64,000 bases of DNA from Tepidibacter hydrothermalis (GTDB lineage Bacteria > Bacillota > Clostridia > Peptostreptococcales > Peptostreptococcaceae): the NCBI RefSeq assembly GCF_029542625.1, contig NZ_CP120733.1, forward strand, positions 3,472,001-3,536,000, read 5' to 3'. The notes beneath the pieces are model-generated. The model saw nothing but the letters and a program-made list of their open reading frames with translations, made no database searches and had not been told where the DNA came from. Below are positions 37,151 through 46,881 of this stretch, piece by piece. The translations under genes and the position numbers were made by a program. Positions within the stretch are counted from its first letter, which is position 1. Every line of letters begins with the position of its first letter.

Positions 37151-37236
37151 TATATCTATATTTATTTAATAAGCCAACTCATAGGGATACTCTCAGCCTA
37201 CAAACCCACTTCTTTATAAATAAATAGCCTATAAAT

Positions 37237-37313
37237 AATCACGCATAGTCAGGAGTTTTAAGGTCTCCCGGTAGATACTCTCAGTCCATATCACTGAGTA
37301 TATATGAGTGAAT
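37237..37313 (-). promoter_or_regulatory. Guanine riboswitch upstream of guaBA
   Basis: On the minus strand P1 (ATTCACTCATA/TATGCGTGATT), P2 loop CTCAGTGATATGGACTGAG, J2/3 AGTATCTACC, P3 loop GGGAGACCTTAAAACTCC and the J3/1 segment GACTATG form a purine aptamer. The C in GACTAT marks guanine specificity. About 85 nt of expression platform separate it from the terminator. Confidence 0.94.
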
Positions 37314-37335
37314 CTTGTTTTAACTTATGCTATAT

Positions 37336-37364
37336 AATTTATCAAATTTCTTTTTTATTGTCAA
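37336..37364 (-). promoter_or_regulatory. Sigma-A promoter of guaBA
   Basis: TTGACA (37364-37359), 17-bp spacer, TAAATT (37341-37336), just upstream of the aptamer. Confidence 0.8.
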
Positions 37365-37422
37365 TAAAATTTAATATACATCAGCATTTTCCAAATATTC
37401 TGTCGTTTGATAAACTTTATCA

Positions 37423-37830
37423 TCACATATTTAAATGAGTTTTCACTTCATAATTTATATTATCATATACATCTTTTAATGGAATATTATATTTTTGAGC
37501 TATAATTTTACACTCTTCATACTCAGGAGTATATTTTACTATTTTATCTTTATAATATGCAATTTTTATAGATATATTACCATAAGTTGTTTTTAAATTT
37601 ATAAATTTTCTATCTAAAGTTTCTCTTTTTAATTCATTAAACCTAATACCAAATGTTGTAGTTTCTTTTAATATAAATTCTATTATTTTATCTAAGTTTT
37701 CCTTTTCACATAATACAGCTAATTTAGTTGCTGGCCTATTCTTTTTCATATAAATACTTTGAGTGTATATATCTAACGCACCCATATTAAGTATTTTTTC
37801 ATATAAGTAAGAATATATCTCTGAGCTCAT
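37423..37830 (-). CDS. larC: LarC C-terminal part, made by frameshift
   Basis: The 135-residue ORF from ATG 37830 is not a separate start. The same frame is open back to an A10 run at 37870-37879, and continues as ESIVYEINANIDDMSSEIYSYLYEKIL, the conserved NIDDMSPE region of full-length LarC. MKKNRPATKLAVLC near its middle is another family block. A slip at the A10 run would join it to the N-terminal part ending at 37860, giving one protein over 37423-38621. A programmed frameshift between larC1 and larC2 is known in Lactobacillus plantarum. Confidence 0.88.
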   Translation of the reverse strand: MSSEIYSYLYEKILNMGALDIYTQSIYMKKNRPATKLAVLCEKENLDKIIEFILKETTTFGIRFNELKRETLDRKFINLKTTYGNISIKIAYYKDKIVKYTPEYEECKIIAQKYNIPLKDVYDNINYEVKTHLNM

Positions 37831-37859
37831 ATCATCTATATTAGCATTTATCTCATATA

Positions 37860-38621
37860 CTATGCTCTCTTTTTTTTTTGACCAAGTATAAGTCTTAACA
37901 TATTAGGTATCTCAAACTTCTTATCTCCCATTCCATATCCTATAGAATCTATCTTAAATTCTATATCATCTAAAAATTCATCACTTAAAGTCTTAACAAT
38001 AGCTGCTCCTGTTGGAGTAGTTGTCTCCCCTTTTACAGAATTTATCTTAACCTTAGCTTCTTTTAATATTTCAATTGTAGCAGGTGCTGGAACTGGTATT
38101 ATTCCATGGTCGCACTTTACAAATCCACTTCCCAGTGGCACTGATGAACAATATATTTTGTCTACATCAAGCATATCTATAAGTATTGCACATCCGACTA
38201 TATCAACTATAGAGTCAGTTGCCCCAACTTCATGAAAATGAACCTTATCAATTGTGCTAGCATGAACCTTTGCCTCAGCTGTAGCTACTTGCATAAATAT
38301 ATTTTTAGCTATTTCTTTAGCTCTATCAGTAATATCAGCATCATCTATTATATTGTGTATATCACTTAAATGTCTGTGGTGGTGGTGATCTTCGCCATGG
38401 CTATGTTCATGTGTATGTTCTTTTATATTTACACAAACATTAGTACCATTTATTCCATTTTCTTGTTTATTTTTTATAACAATCTCAAACTCATCATTCA
38501 TATTAAGCTTGTTAATTTCAGTTAAAAATTTATCTTTATCAAGTCCTAAATCTAAAAGTGCTGCAAGAGTCATATCTCCTGAAACACCACATATACAATC
38601 AAAGTAAAGTATTTTTTCCAT
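37860..38621 (-). CDS. larC: LarC N-terminal part (nickel-pincer cofactor nickel insertase)
   Basis: LarC inserts nickel into the pyridinium pincer cofactor used by lactate racemase and related LarA enzymes. The 253-residue part has DCICGVSGDMTLAALLDLG at the N-terminus, a His-rich metal stretch HEHSHGEDHHHH near residue 70, KVHFHEVGATDSIVDIVG near 130 and GETTTPTGAAIVK near 200. It ends at QKKKRA just after an A10 slippery run. Unshifted translation gives LarC1 only. LarB lies 20 bp upstream. No larA or larE is in the window. Confidence 0.92.
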   Translation of the reverse strand: MEKILYFDCICGVSGDMTLAALLDLGLDKDKFLTEINKLNMNDEFEIVIKNKQENGINGTNVCVNIKEHTHEHSHGEDHHHHRHLSDIHNIIDDADITDRAKEIAKNIFMQVATAEAKVHASTIDKVHFHEVGATDSIVDIVGCAILIDMLDVDKIYCSSVPLGSGFVKCDHGIIPVPAPATIEILKEAKVKINSVKGETTTPTGAAIVKTLSDEFLDDIEFKIDSIGYGMGDKKFEIPNMLRLILGQKKKRA

Positions 38622-38641
38622 TTTGTCTTCTCCTTTAAACG

Positions 38642-39391
38642 TTATAATTTATTTATCATACTAGAAAGATATCCAGCCCCAAATCCATTATCTATATTCA
38701 CAACAGATATTCCCGAAGCACAACTATTTAACATAGTAAGAAGTGCTGATAATCCATTGAAATTAGCTCCATATCCTACAGATGTGGGAACTGCTATTAC
38801 AGGAACATCGACAAGACCTCCTACAACACTCGGAAGAGCTCCCTCCATTCCAGCTACTGCAATTATAACTCTAGCCTTCATTAAAATATCTCTGTTATTT
38901 AAAAGTCTGTGGATTCCAGCAACTCCAACATCATAAAGTCTTTCAACATCATTTCCTAAAAATTTAGCTGTATGATAAGCTTCATCAGCTACAGGTATAT
39001 CCGATGTTCCTCCTGTAACTACTACTATTGTTCCCTTACCTATATTTTCTATAGGCTTATTCTGAATCTTTATAATTCTTCCTAATTCTTCATATTCACA
39101 GTTTGGATATATTTTTTTAAGTTTTTCATAAGTTTCTTTTTTTGCTCTAGTTCCAAGTATATTAGATTTTTTTTCATACATTTTTTCTACTATACCTATT
39201 ATATGTTCATCAGTCTTTCCTTCGCAATATATAACCTCAGGATACCCATTTCTAATACTTCTATGATGATCTACCTTGGCATAACCCAAGTCTTCAAAAG
39301 GTAACGTTTTTAAATCTTCTAATGCTGTATCTACATCTACTTTTCCTTCCTTTATATCTAAAAGTAGACTTTTCAAATTGTTAATGTCCAT
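38642..39391 (-). CDS. larB: LarB, pyridinium-3,5-biscarboxylate mononucleotide synthase
   Basis: 249 residues. The C-terminal two thirds are PurE-like (VVVTGGTSDIPVADEAYHTAKFLG; AVAGMEGALPSVVGGLVDVPVIAVPTSVGYGA). LarB carboxylates and hydrolyses nicotinate adenine dinucleotide, the first step to the nickel-pincer cofactor. It is cotranscribed with larC and divergent from arginase. Confidence 0.93.
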   Translation of the reverse strand: MDINNLKSLLLDIKEGKVDVDTALEDLKTLPFEDLGYAKVDHHRSIRNGYPEVIYCEGKTDEHIIGIVEKMYEKKSNILGTRAKKETYEKLKKIYPNCEYEELGRIIKIQNKPIENIGKGTIVVVTGGTSDIPVADEAYHTAKFLGNDVERLYDVGVAGIHRLLNNRDILMKARVIIAVAGMEGALPSVVGGLVDVPVIAVPTSVGYGANFNGLSALLTMLNSCASGISVVNIDNGFGAGYLSSMINKL

Positions 39392-39547
39392 TTTTCCACC
39401 TCTATTTTAAACTATATTTCAAATTTTATTGAATATTTTATTTTTTTAGTCATTTTTCTTTTTGCTAAAAATATGTAATAATTATAATATAATATAATTT
39501 TAACATACTTTTTGCAAATATTTTAACGTACTTAGGAGGTTTTTTAG

Positions 39548-40447
39548 ATGAATGTAAATTTAATAGGAATTCCTTTATTCTACGGATGCGATAGAAAAGG
39601 ACCTGAAACCGCTCCCGATTTATTAAGAAATAATGGAATCGAATCTATTATAAGTAAACATGGTTATACCGTTTATGATTTAGGTAACCTTTATGTAAAA
39701 CCAGAAACAGATGATAACAAATTTAAATCAAACACTAATATGAAATATCTAGATTCTATTGTAGATATAAATACCAATCTAGCTCATACGGTATATTCTT
39801 CACTTGAATCAAACAGTTTTCCATTCATGCTTGGAGGAGATCACTCTCTAGGCCTTGGTAGCATATCAGGTGTTAGCAAGCACGATGATAACTTCGCAGT
39901 TATATGGATGGATGCACATGGAGATATAAATACTCACGAAACATCTGAAAGCGGAAATACCCACGGTATGCCACTTGGAGCTTGTATGGGATTTGGTCAT
40001 GAGAAATTAACTAACCTATATTTCAAAGGTCAAAAGGTAAACCCTAAGAATGTATTTATATTAGGAGCTAGAGATCTAGATAAAGGAGAAATGGATCTTA
40101 TAAATCAAAATGATCTTAATGTTTACTCTCCTGAAGATATGAAATCAAAAGGTCTTAAAGAAATAGTATCTTCTATCATAAATACTCTAAGGCAAAATAA
40201 TATAAATAGAGTTCATTTAAGCTTTGATATGGACTTTATAGATTCTAAGTTCGTTCCAGGTACAGGTACTCCAGTAGACAGCGGATTTGATATTGAAGAA
40301 ACTAAAACTGTACTAAAAGAAATATTAGAATCTAGTTTAGTTAAATCTATAGACTTTGTAGAGTTCAACCCTAATTTAGATAAAGATGATACAACTTTAA
40401 ATTTAGCTATAGACTTAATAGACTTTATGTTTGAAAACTTAAAATAG
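39548..40447 (+). CDS. rocF: Arginase-family ureohydrolase (probable arginase)
   Basis: 299 residues. Metal-binding motifs are GGDHSLGLGSI near 97, WMDAHGDINTHETSESGNTHGMPLG near 122-145 and SFDMDFIDSKFVPGTGTPV near 225. The SGN-HGMPLG segment favours arginase over agmatinase. It hydrolyses arginine to ornithine and urea. AGGAGG lies 9 bp before the ATG. No other arginine genes are adjacent. Confidence 0.92.
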   Translation: MNVNLIGIPLFYGCDRKGPETAPDLLRNNGIESIISKHGYTVYDLGNLYVKPETDDNKFKSNTNMKYLDSIVDINTNLAHTVYSSLESNSFPFMLGGDHSLGLGSISGVSKHDDNFAVIWMDAHGDINTHETSESGNTHGMPLGACMGFGHEKLTNLYFKGQKVNPKNVFILGARDLDKGEMDLINQNDLNVYSPEDMKSKGLKEIVSSIINTLRQNNINRVHLSFDMDFIDSKFVPGTGTPVDSGFDIEETKTVLKEILESSLVKSIDFVEFNPNLDKDDTTLNLAIDLIDFMFENLK

Positions 40448-40450
40448 GCT

Positions 40451-40481
40451 TATTAGGGATGCTATATTTGCATCCCTAATA
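40451..40481. terminator. Shared convergent terminator (rocF / phosphatase)
   Basis: TATTAGGGATGC pairs perfectly with GCATCCCTAATA around a 7-nt loop. The phosphatase stop codon lies at its apex. Confidence 0.75.
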
Positions 40482-41667
40482 TACATATATCATCTTCATA
40501 CTCTTGATCTTCTTTAAATAATACCAACTCTTCATTTATATCATCTATAATCTCATTTATATTTTTATCTAATCTACTATTTATTATTTCATAAACTCTA
40601 TTATTAAATTCACACCCAGAATTATTTTTAGTTTCCATTAAGCCATCTGTATAGAATAAAATTTTATCTCCTTGTTTTAATTTAATTTTGTGCGTTTTAA
40701 ATTCTAATCCATCAAATACCCCTAACATCATGCCTTCACTTTCTTTAATCTCAACAACCTCATTATCCCTTATAATCAATGGATATGGATGAGAACATCT
40801 TATATATGTAAACTCTCTAGTCTTGTTATTATATACTCCATAAAAAGCTGTTAAATACATATTCTCTGCTACATTTAATATTTTGTTATTTATATTCTCC
40901 ATCAGCTTATCAGGTGTGTATAAAAGATCTTTACTAGTTTCAAGTATAGCCTTTACCATTGTAGTTATCATAGCAGCAGCTATTCCATGTCCAGATATAT
41001 CACTTATAAATATACCAACATTATCTTCATCTATATTTATAAAGTCGTACAAATCCCCTCCAACCTCATACAACGGGTTGTAAACTGCTGTTAATTTTAC
41101 TCCATTATATATAGGAGTTTTATATGGTATAAGACTTTGCTGAACATTTCTAGCAATAGATAATTCCTTTTTTATTTTATCGTTATAGTTTTGTATAATT
41201 TTATTATTTCTTTCAAGCTCTAATTTGCTATTTTCAATCTCAGTTATATCATCTAATATTACAAGTACCATGTCTTCATCATTATAAGTCATATGTTTTG
41301 TTGTAAACTGAAGATGTTTATTTATAGAACTATCTTTAATATAAAAATTTCTATTCATAACCTGCTTTAAAGTATTCTCCTTATCTTGAAAAGCTCTGTT
41401 TATTGCTGTTCTTACACAACACTTACCACAGTTTGAAGTATTGCCGCAGTCCTCATCCTCTTCAACAGTATAAATACATCCTATAACATTACCACACAAC
41501 CCATTTAATATCTCACTATCCTGCTTATTAAATAATACCTTAAACGTATCATTAAACTCTTGTATTCTAACATTCTTATCAACTAAAAATATAGCCGAAG
41601 TTATATTTTCAAATAAATTATTTAAAAAAGTATTAGACTCTTTCAGCTGATTTATAGATAATTTCAT
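40462..41667 (-). CDS. PAS-domain SpoIIE/RsbU-type PP2C phosphatase
   Basis: 401 residues. The PAS domain (about 15-150) contains a Cys cluster, GCIYTVEEDEDCGNTSNCGKCCVRTA, common in anaerobe PAS sensors and possibly metal- or redox-binding. A coiled-coil linker (about 150-190) is followed by the phosphatase domain with YEVGGDLYDF, ISDISGHGIAAAMITTM and YTDGLMETKN. Such enzymes usually dephosphorylate an anti-anti-sigma partner, but none is adjacent. ATG 41667 after AGGGGTGA is preferred to GTG 41676. Confidence 0.92.
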   Translation of the reverse strand: MKLSINQLKESNTFLNNLFENITSAIFLVDKNVRIQEFNDTFKVLFNKQDSEILNGLCGNVIGCIYTVEEDEDCGNTSNCGKCCVRTAINRAFQDKENTLKQVMNRNFYIKDSSINKHLQFTTKHMTYNDEDMVLVILDDITEIENSKLELERNNKIIQNYNDKIKKELSIARNVQQSLIPYKTPIYNGVKLTAVYNPLYEVGGDLYDFINIDEDNVGIFISDISGHGIAAAMITTMVKAILETSKDLLYTPDKLMENINNKILNVAENMYLTAFYGVYNNKTREFTYIRCSHPYPLIIRDNEVVEIKESEGMMLGVFDGLEFKTHKIKLKQGDKILFYTDGLMETKNNSGCEFNNRVYEIINSRLDKNINEIIDDINEELVLFKEDQEYEDDICILGMQI

Positions 41668-41710
41668 TCCTATCACCCCTAATAATTATCATAGCTTATT
41701 TTAACACATT

Positions 41711-41752
41711 AAAAAACACTTCTTTTCACTTTTTATATAAAGAAGTGTTTTT
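41711..41752 (-). terminator. Terminator between ncRNA copy 2 and the phosphatase gene
   Basis: AAAAAACACTTCTTT/AAAGAAGTGTTTTT with T-run on the minus strand. The only possible upstream transcript is that of the 41907-42106 element, because groEL already ends at its own terminator. Confidence 0.8.
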
Positions 41753-41906
41753 AGGTATATATAAATTTAGTTTTTACTTTTGAGTATTTTTTCTAAGTAC
41801 ATTGACTTCTTTAAAGTTCATCTATTATAATTCTTAAGTTATCTTCATCAATTTTGAAATCTTTTGTTTTCTTTTTTATAGATCTAAAATTCAAAATGTA
41901 CTTATA

Positions 41907-42106
41907 AAAATAAATGGTATTAAAATGTTAGAGAATGATTTAAATATTTTGTATAAAACTTGTATTACAGCGTTTGAATATCCGTTAAGAAAGTTCGTTG
42001 TCTAACCAAAGGGAGTTTAGAACTTTTAGGATATTCAATAAGATGTAATGCTTAGTTTTATTAAAAATATTTAACACATGAACGGTATTTTGATACCATT
42101 TATTTT
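41907..42106 (-). ncRNA. Candidate structured RNA/palindromic element, copy 2
   Basis: Outer 20-bp arms (41907-41926 with 42087-42106) pair with a single wobble. Inner stems pair GTATTACA with TGTAATG, and the apical core (about 41980-42033) carries GTCTAACC and GGGAGTTTAGAAC. It is nearly identical in the core to copy 3 and similar to copy 1. It stands between the groEL terminator and the terminator at 41711, as expected for a stand-alone minus-strand transcript. Confidence 0.55.
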
Positions 42107-42135
42107 GTGTTCAACCACCAAACTTCATCAAAAAC

Positions 42136-42163
42136 AAAAAAAGAAGACCAAAAGGTCTTCTTT
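42136..42163 (-). terminator. groESL terminator
   Basis: AAAGAAGACC/GGTCTTCTTT with a 4-nt loop and T-run on the minus strand, directly after the groEL stop codon. Confidence 0.92.
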
Positions 42164-42165
42164 AA

Positions 42166-43809
<1,644 letters not shown>

Positions 43810-43832
43810 CTATTTTATGTATCATTTATAAT

Positions 43833-44117
43833 CTATTCTACAATCGCTAATATATCATTTTGTCTTAATATAGTATACTCTTCGCCTTCTAATTTAACCT
43901 CTGTTCCAGCGTATTTAGAGAATATAACCTTATCTCCAATCTTAACTTCCATTTTAATTTCTTTACCATCTATAACTCCACCAGGTCCTACTTCTACAAC
44001 CTCGGCCATTTGTGGTTGCTCCTTTGCACTTCCTGGTAAAACTATACCACTTTTAGTTTTTTCTTCTGCTTCTAATTTTTTTATAACTACTCTATCAGCT
44101 AATGGCTTGATTTTCAT
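43833..44117 (-). CDS. groES: Co-chaperonin GroES
   Basis: 94 residues. [14 protein letters not shown] at the N-terminus, the mobile loop with [16 protein letters not shown], and [15 protein letters not shown] are family signatures. It forms the lid of the GroEL cage. It is the first gene after the CIRCE operator. The ribosome site is AGGAGGGG. Confidence 0.98.
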   Translation of the reverse strand: MKIKPLADRVVIKKLEAEEKTKSGIVLPGSAKEQPQMAEVVEVGPGGVIDGKEIKMEVKIGDKVIFSKYAGTEVKLEGEEYTILRQNDILAIVE

Positions 44118-44158
44118 TATAACCCCTCCTCTTATATATACATTGCATTATTTTCCTT

Positions 44159-44185
44159 TTAGCACTCACCCTGTATGAGTGCTAA
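44159..44185. promoter_or_regulatory. CIRCE operator (HrcA site)
   Basis: TTAGCACTC-N9-GAGTGCTAA, a perfect match to CIRCE, lies upstream of groES and downstream of its promoter. HrcA represses from it until heat shock. Confidence 0.97.
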
Positions 44186-44195
44186 TCATAATTAT

Positions 44196-44224
44196 AATAT
44201 ACCTAACTTACACTTATATTTCAA
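44196..44224 (-). promoter_or_regulatory. Sigma-A promoter of groESL
   Basis: TTGAAA (44224-44219), 17-bp spacer, TATATT (44201-44196), with the CIRCE element just downstream. Confidence 0.75.
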
Positions 44225-44317
44225 GTATTTTAATAAGTATTTATTTACTTTTTTCACTGATTTTCGTAAATATATTGTAGCCTAGTGTCTTTAAGTAAAA
44301 TACTTAGCAAAAAAAAC

Positions 44318-44348
44318 AAAAATTATTCATTTGAAATGAATAATTTTT
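44318..44348 (-). terminator. Terminator after cardiolipin synthase
   Basis: AAAATTATTCATT and AATGAATAATTTTT pair around a short loop after the cls stop codon. It is AT-rich but T-tailed. Confidence 0.65.
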
Positions 44349-44351
44349 ATT

Positions 44352-45842
44352 TTACAACACAGCTGAGAATAATCTTGCAGCTGATTCTTTTATTTTTTGA
44401 ACTACCGATCTATTCATATAATCTTCATATTTTATCTCTTCGCTATTTTTTATATCTTCCATAAAGTCCTTCTCAAGTCTTTTAGTGACCTTCTCATCAT
44501 ATATAAATCCATTTACTTCAAAATTAATCATAAAGCTTCTAAGATCCATATTAGCACTTCCCACAGAGCATATATCATCATCTATTATCAATATCTTTGA
44601 ATGCATGAACCCTTTTTTGTATAGATATACTTTTCCTCCTGTTTTTAATATCTCTTTAAAATACGAAGATGATGCTAGATGAACTATTTTGTGATCTGCT
44701 ATTTGTGGAAATATTATTCTTACATCCACACCACTCAAAGCTGCCGTTTTTAAAGCCATCAATACACTTTCGTCAGGTATAAAATAAGGCGTTTGTATAT
44801 ATATTCTCTTTTTTGCTTTTGATATAGCGCTAAAATAAGCTTGATGTATTACCTCCCAATCAGAATCAGGACCACTTGCAGCTATTTGAACTATACTGTC
44901 TCCTTTATAAGATATGGATGGAAAATACTGTCCATCAAATATTCTATTTTTGGTAGCAAAATACCAGTCTAGCAAAAATGTAAGCTGTAACATATAAACT
45001 GATTCACCCTTTATCTTCATATGAGTATCTCTCCAGAATCCGAATTTTTTATTTTTTCCTAAGTATTCGTCTCCTATATTTATCCCTCCTGTATACCCTA
45101 TCTTTCCATCTATTATAGCTATCTTTCTGTGATTTCTATAGTTTAATCTTTTATTTAAAAAAGGAATTTTTGATTTTAAAAACGGATATATCTCTATATT
45201 ATGCTCCCTCATCTCATCGAAAAACTTTCTATCAAACCAAAGTCTCCAACAACCTACATCATCGTAAAGTATTCTAACCTTTACTCCTTCATTTGCTTTT
45301 CTTATCAATATTTTCTTTATTTTATTTCCTATTTCTGAATTCTTTATAATGTAGTACTCCATGTGTATATGGTGCTTAGCTTTTCTTAGATCTCTTATCA
45401 TCTCATCAAATTTTTCTTTTCCATTTGTAAGTATCTTTATATTATTGTTAAGTGTAAATGGAGTTCTTCCGGTATTTAATAATAGACTCATAACTCTCTT
45501 TGAATTATCCATGCTACTATCATTGAATATAATATCGTCCCTTATAGCCTGCTTTTCTATAAACAATAGATTGTCAAATTCCTTTATATTATTGAACAAA
45601 TCACTGACTTTTATATCTGAAAATATCTTCTGAGTCTTAAATATTTTCTTTCGCCTAACATTTTGACCACAGAGTATATATATTATAAACCCACCTATTG
45701 GAAATACTACAAAAAGCAACAGCCATGCTATTGTTTTAGAAGGATCTCTATTCTCTAAGAATATTACTAACGATACTAATACTGCAGATATGGTGAATAA
45801 TATTCCAAGTGCCCACATTATAGTGTCTATTATGTCAATCAC
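44352..45842 (-). CDS. cls: Cardiolipin synthase (phospholipase D superfamily)
   Basis: 496 residues. Two N-terminal membrane helices (about 8-30 and 40-60) are followed by two PLD domains with HKD motifs: NHRKIAIIDGKIGYTGG near 235 and HSKILIIDDDICSVGSANMD near 415. It condenses phosphatidylglycerols to cardiolipin at the membrane. The start is odd. The only in-frame standard starts are a GTG overlapping the AGGAGGTG ribosome site and an ATG 24 bp downstream, so the true initiation codon is uncertain. Confidence 0.93.
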   Translation of the reverse strand: MIDIIDTIMWALGILFTISAVLVSLVIFLENRDPSKTIAWLLLFVVFPIGGFIIYILCGQNVRRKKIFKTQKIFSDIKVSDLFNNIKEFDNLLFIEKQAIRDDIIFNDSSMDNSKRVMSLLLNTGRTPFTLNNNIKILTNGKEKFDEMIRDLRKAKHHIHMEYYIIKNSEIGNKIKKILIRKANEGVKVRILYDDVGCWRLWFDRKFFDEMREHNIEIYPFLKSKIPFLNKRLNYRNHRKIAIIDGKIGYTGGINIGDEYLGKNKKFGFWRDTHMKIKGESVYMLQLTFLLDWYFATKNRIFDGQYFPSISYKGDSIVQIAASGPDSDWEVIHQAYFSAISKAKKRIYIQTPYFIPDESVLMALKTAALSGVDVRIIFPQIADHKIVHLASSSYFKEILKTGGKVYLYKKGFMHSKILIIDDDICSVGSANMDLRSFMINFEVNGFIYDEKVTKRLEKDFMEDIKNSEEIKYEDYMNRSVVQKIKESAARLFSAVL

Positions 45843-45845
45843 CTC

Positions 45846-46724
45846 CTATTTTTTTCCTATACCAAGCTCCCTTGCATAGTAAAATAGATATTGTTGAGCA
45901 AATCCAGATAGATTTGAAAATTTATTTATACCATATTCTCTTATTTTCTTTAAGCTAAGATTTTCATCTACATAAAATTCTTCCATAACTCTCTTAACCC
46001 ATACATCTACTGGAAATGTATCGTACTTTTCCATAGAGAATAACATTATACAATCTGCAACTTTTGGTCCAACTCCACAAAATTGTAAAAGTCCCTTCTT
46101 ACACATATCTGTATCTAAATTCTTATATTTATATATATCTTCATTATCATTTTTTATTATAAAAGTTGTATCTTTTATATATTGATCTCTAAATCCAGTT
46201 CCACATTCTCTTATTTGTTCTTGTGTCAATGAATTCATCTTTTCAATAGATGGAAAAGCATAATGCTTCTTTCCTTTATATTCTCCTATATATTCTCCAT
46301 AATTCATAGATAAATTTTCTATTGCCCTTTTTATCATAGATATCCTGTTATTAGCTGATATTATGAATGATATCAATATTTCCCATTCATCTTGATTGAG
46401 TATTCTTATCCCATATCCAAACTTTACAGCTTCATTTAAGTATTTGTCCATTTTAGATAATTCTTCTTTTATTTTAGAATAATCTCTATCTAAATCAAAA
46501 TACTTATACCATATATTATGAAAATCTTCTAGATTTGTATTATTAAAATACACTAAATTATCTTCTTTTTTTATATTAAGTATTTTTTTAAACGCTACTC
46601 CAGTATAAGATCCATCTTCTTCTTCATTCCATCTAAAACATTGACCACACTCAAATATATGCTTAGGATCAAAGTCTTTCATATCTTCAACTATAACTGA
46701 ATTATTTTTTTCATATATTTTCAT
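45846..46724 (-). CDS. 8-oxoguanine DNA glycosylase/AP lyase (OGG1/AlkA family)
   Basis: 292 residues. The N-terminal OGG domain has IFECGQCFRWN. ISANNRISMIKRAIENL, GTGFRDQYI, the helix-hairpin-helix LLQFCGVGPKVADCIMLFS with the candidate Schiff-base Lys, and the Asp in FPVDVWVKRVM follow in order. It excises oxidised guanine. ATG 46724 after AGGAGAGG is chosen over the upstream GTG. It is 3 bp before cls. Confidence 0.9.
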   Translation of the reverse strand: MKIYEKNNSVIVEDMKDFDPKHIFECGQCFRWNEEEDGSYTGVAFKKILNIKKEDNLVYFNNTNLEDFHNIWYKYFDLDRDYSKIKEELSKMDKYLNEAVKFGYGIRILNQDEWEILISFIISANNRISMIKRAIENLSMNYGEYIGEYKGKKHYAFPSIEKMNSLTQEQIRECGTGFRDQYIKDTTFIIKNDNEDIYKYKNLDTDMCKKGLLQFCGVGPKVADCIMLFSMEKYDTFPVDVWVKRVMEEFYVDENLSLKKIREYGINKFSNLSGFAQQYLFYYARELGIGKK

Positions 46725-46820
46725 AAATTTTCCTCTCCTCACTATGTATATATATATTTAATTTACCCAAAAAACATATTTTTAAATTTAGTTATTTAAA
46801 TTTTATACAACAAAAAAGAC

Positions 46821-46872
46821 AAAAAAATACCACATTCTCATAAAAGTAACCTACAATGAGAATGTGGTATTA
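46821..46872 (-). terminator. Terminator of the sigma-54-controlled cluster
   Basis: AATACCACATTCTCAT pairs with ATGAGAATGTGGTATT, with seven T residues on the minus strand. It lies downstream of the BCCT gene. Confidence 0.9.
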
Positions 46873-46881
46873 TTTTAATTT

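Noticed and set aside
37160-37210. GGCTGAGAGTATCCC on the minus strand resembling the TPP riboswitch 5' motif
   Set aside because: The second conserved half (ACCTGAT and TAATGCCAGCG) is missing and the gene is guaB, already explained by the guanine aptamer.
41907-42106. CRISPR array or IS element as explanation of the palindromic element
   Set aside because: There are no regularly spaced repeats and no transposase frame; the copies are single and widely separated.
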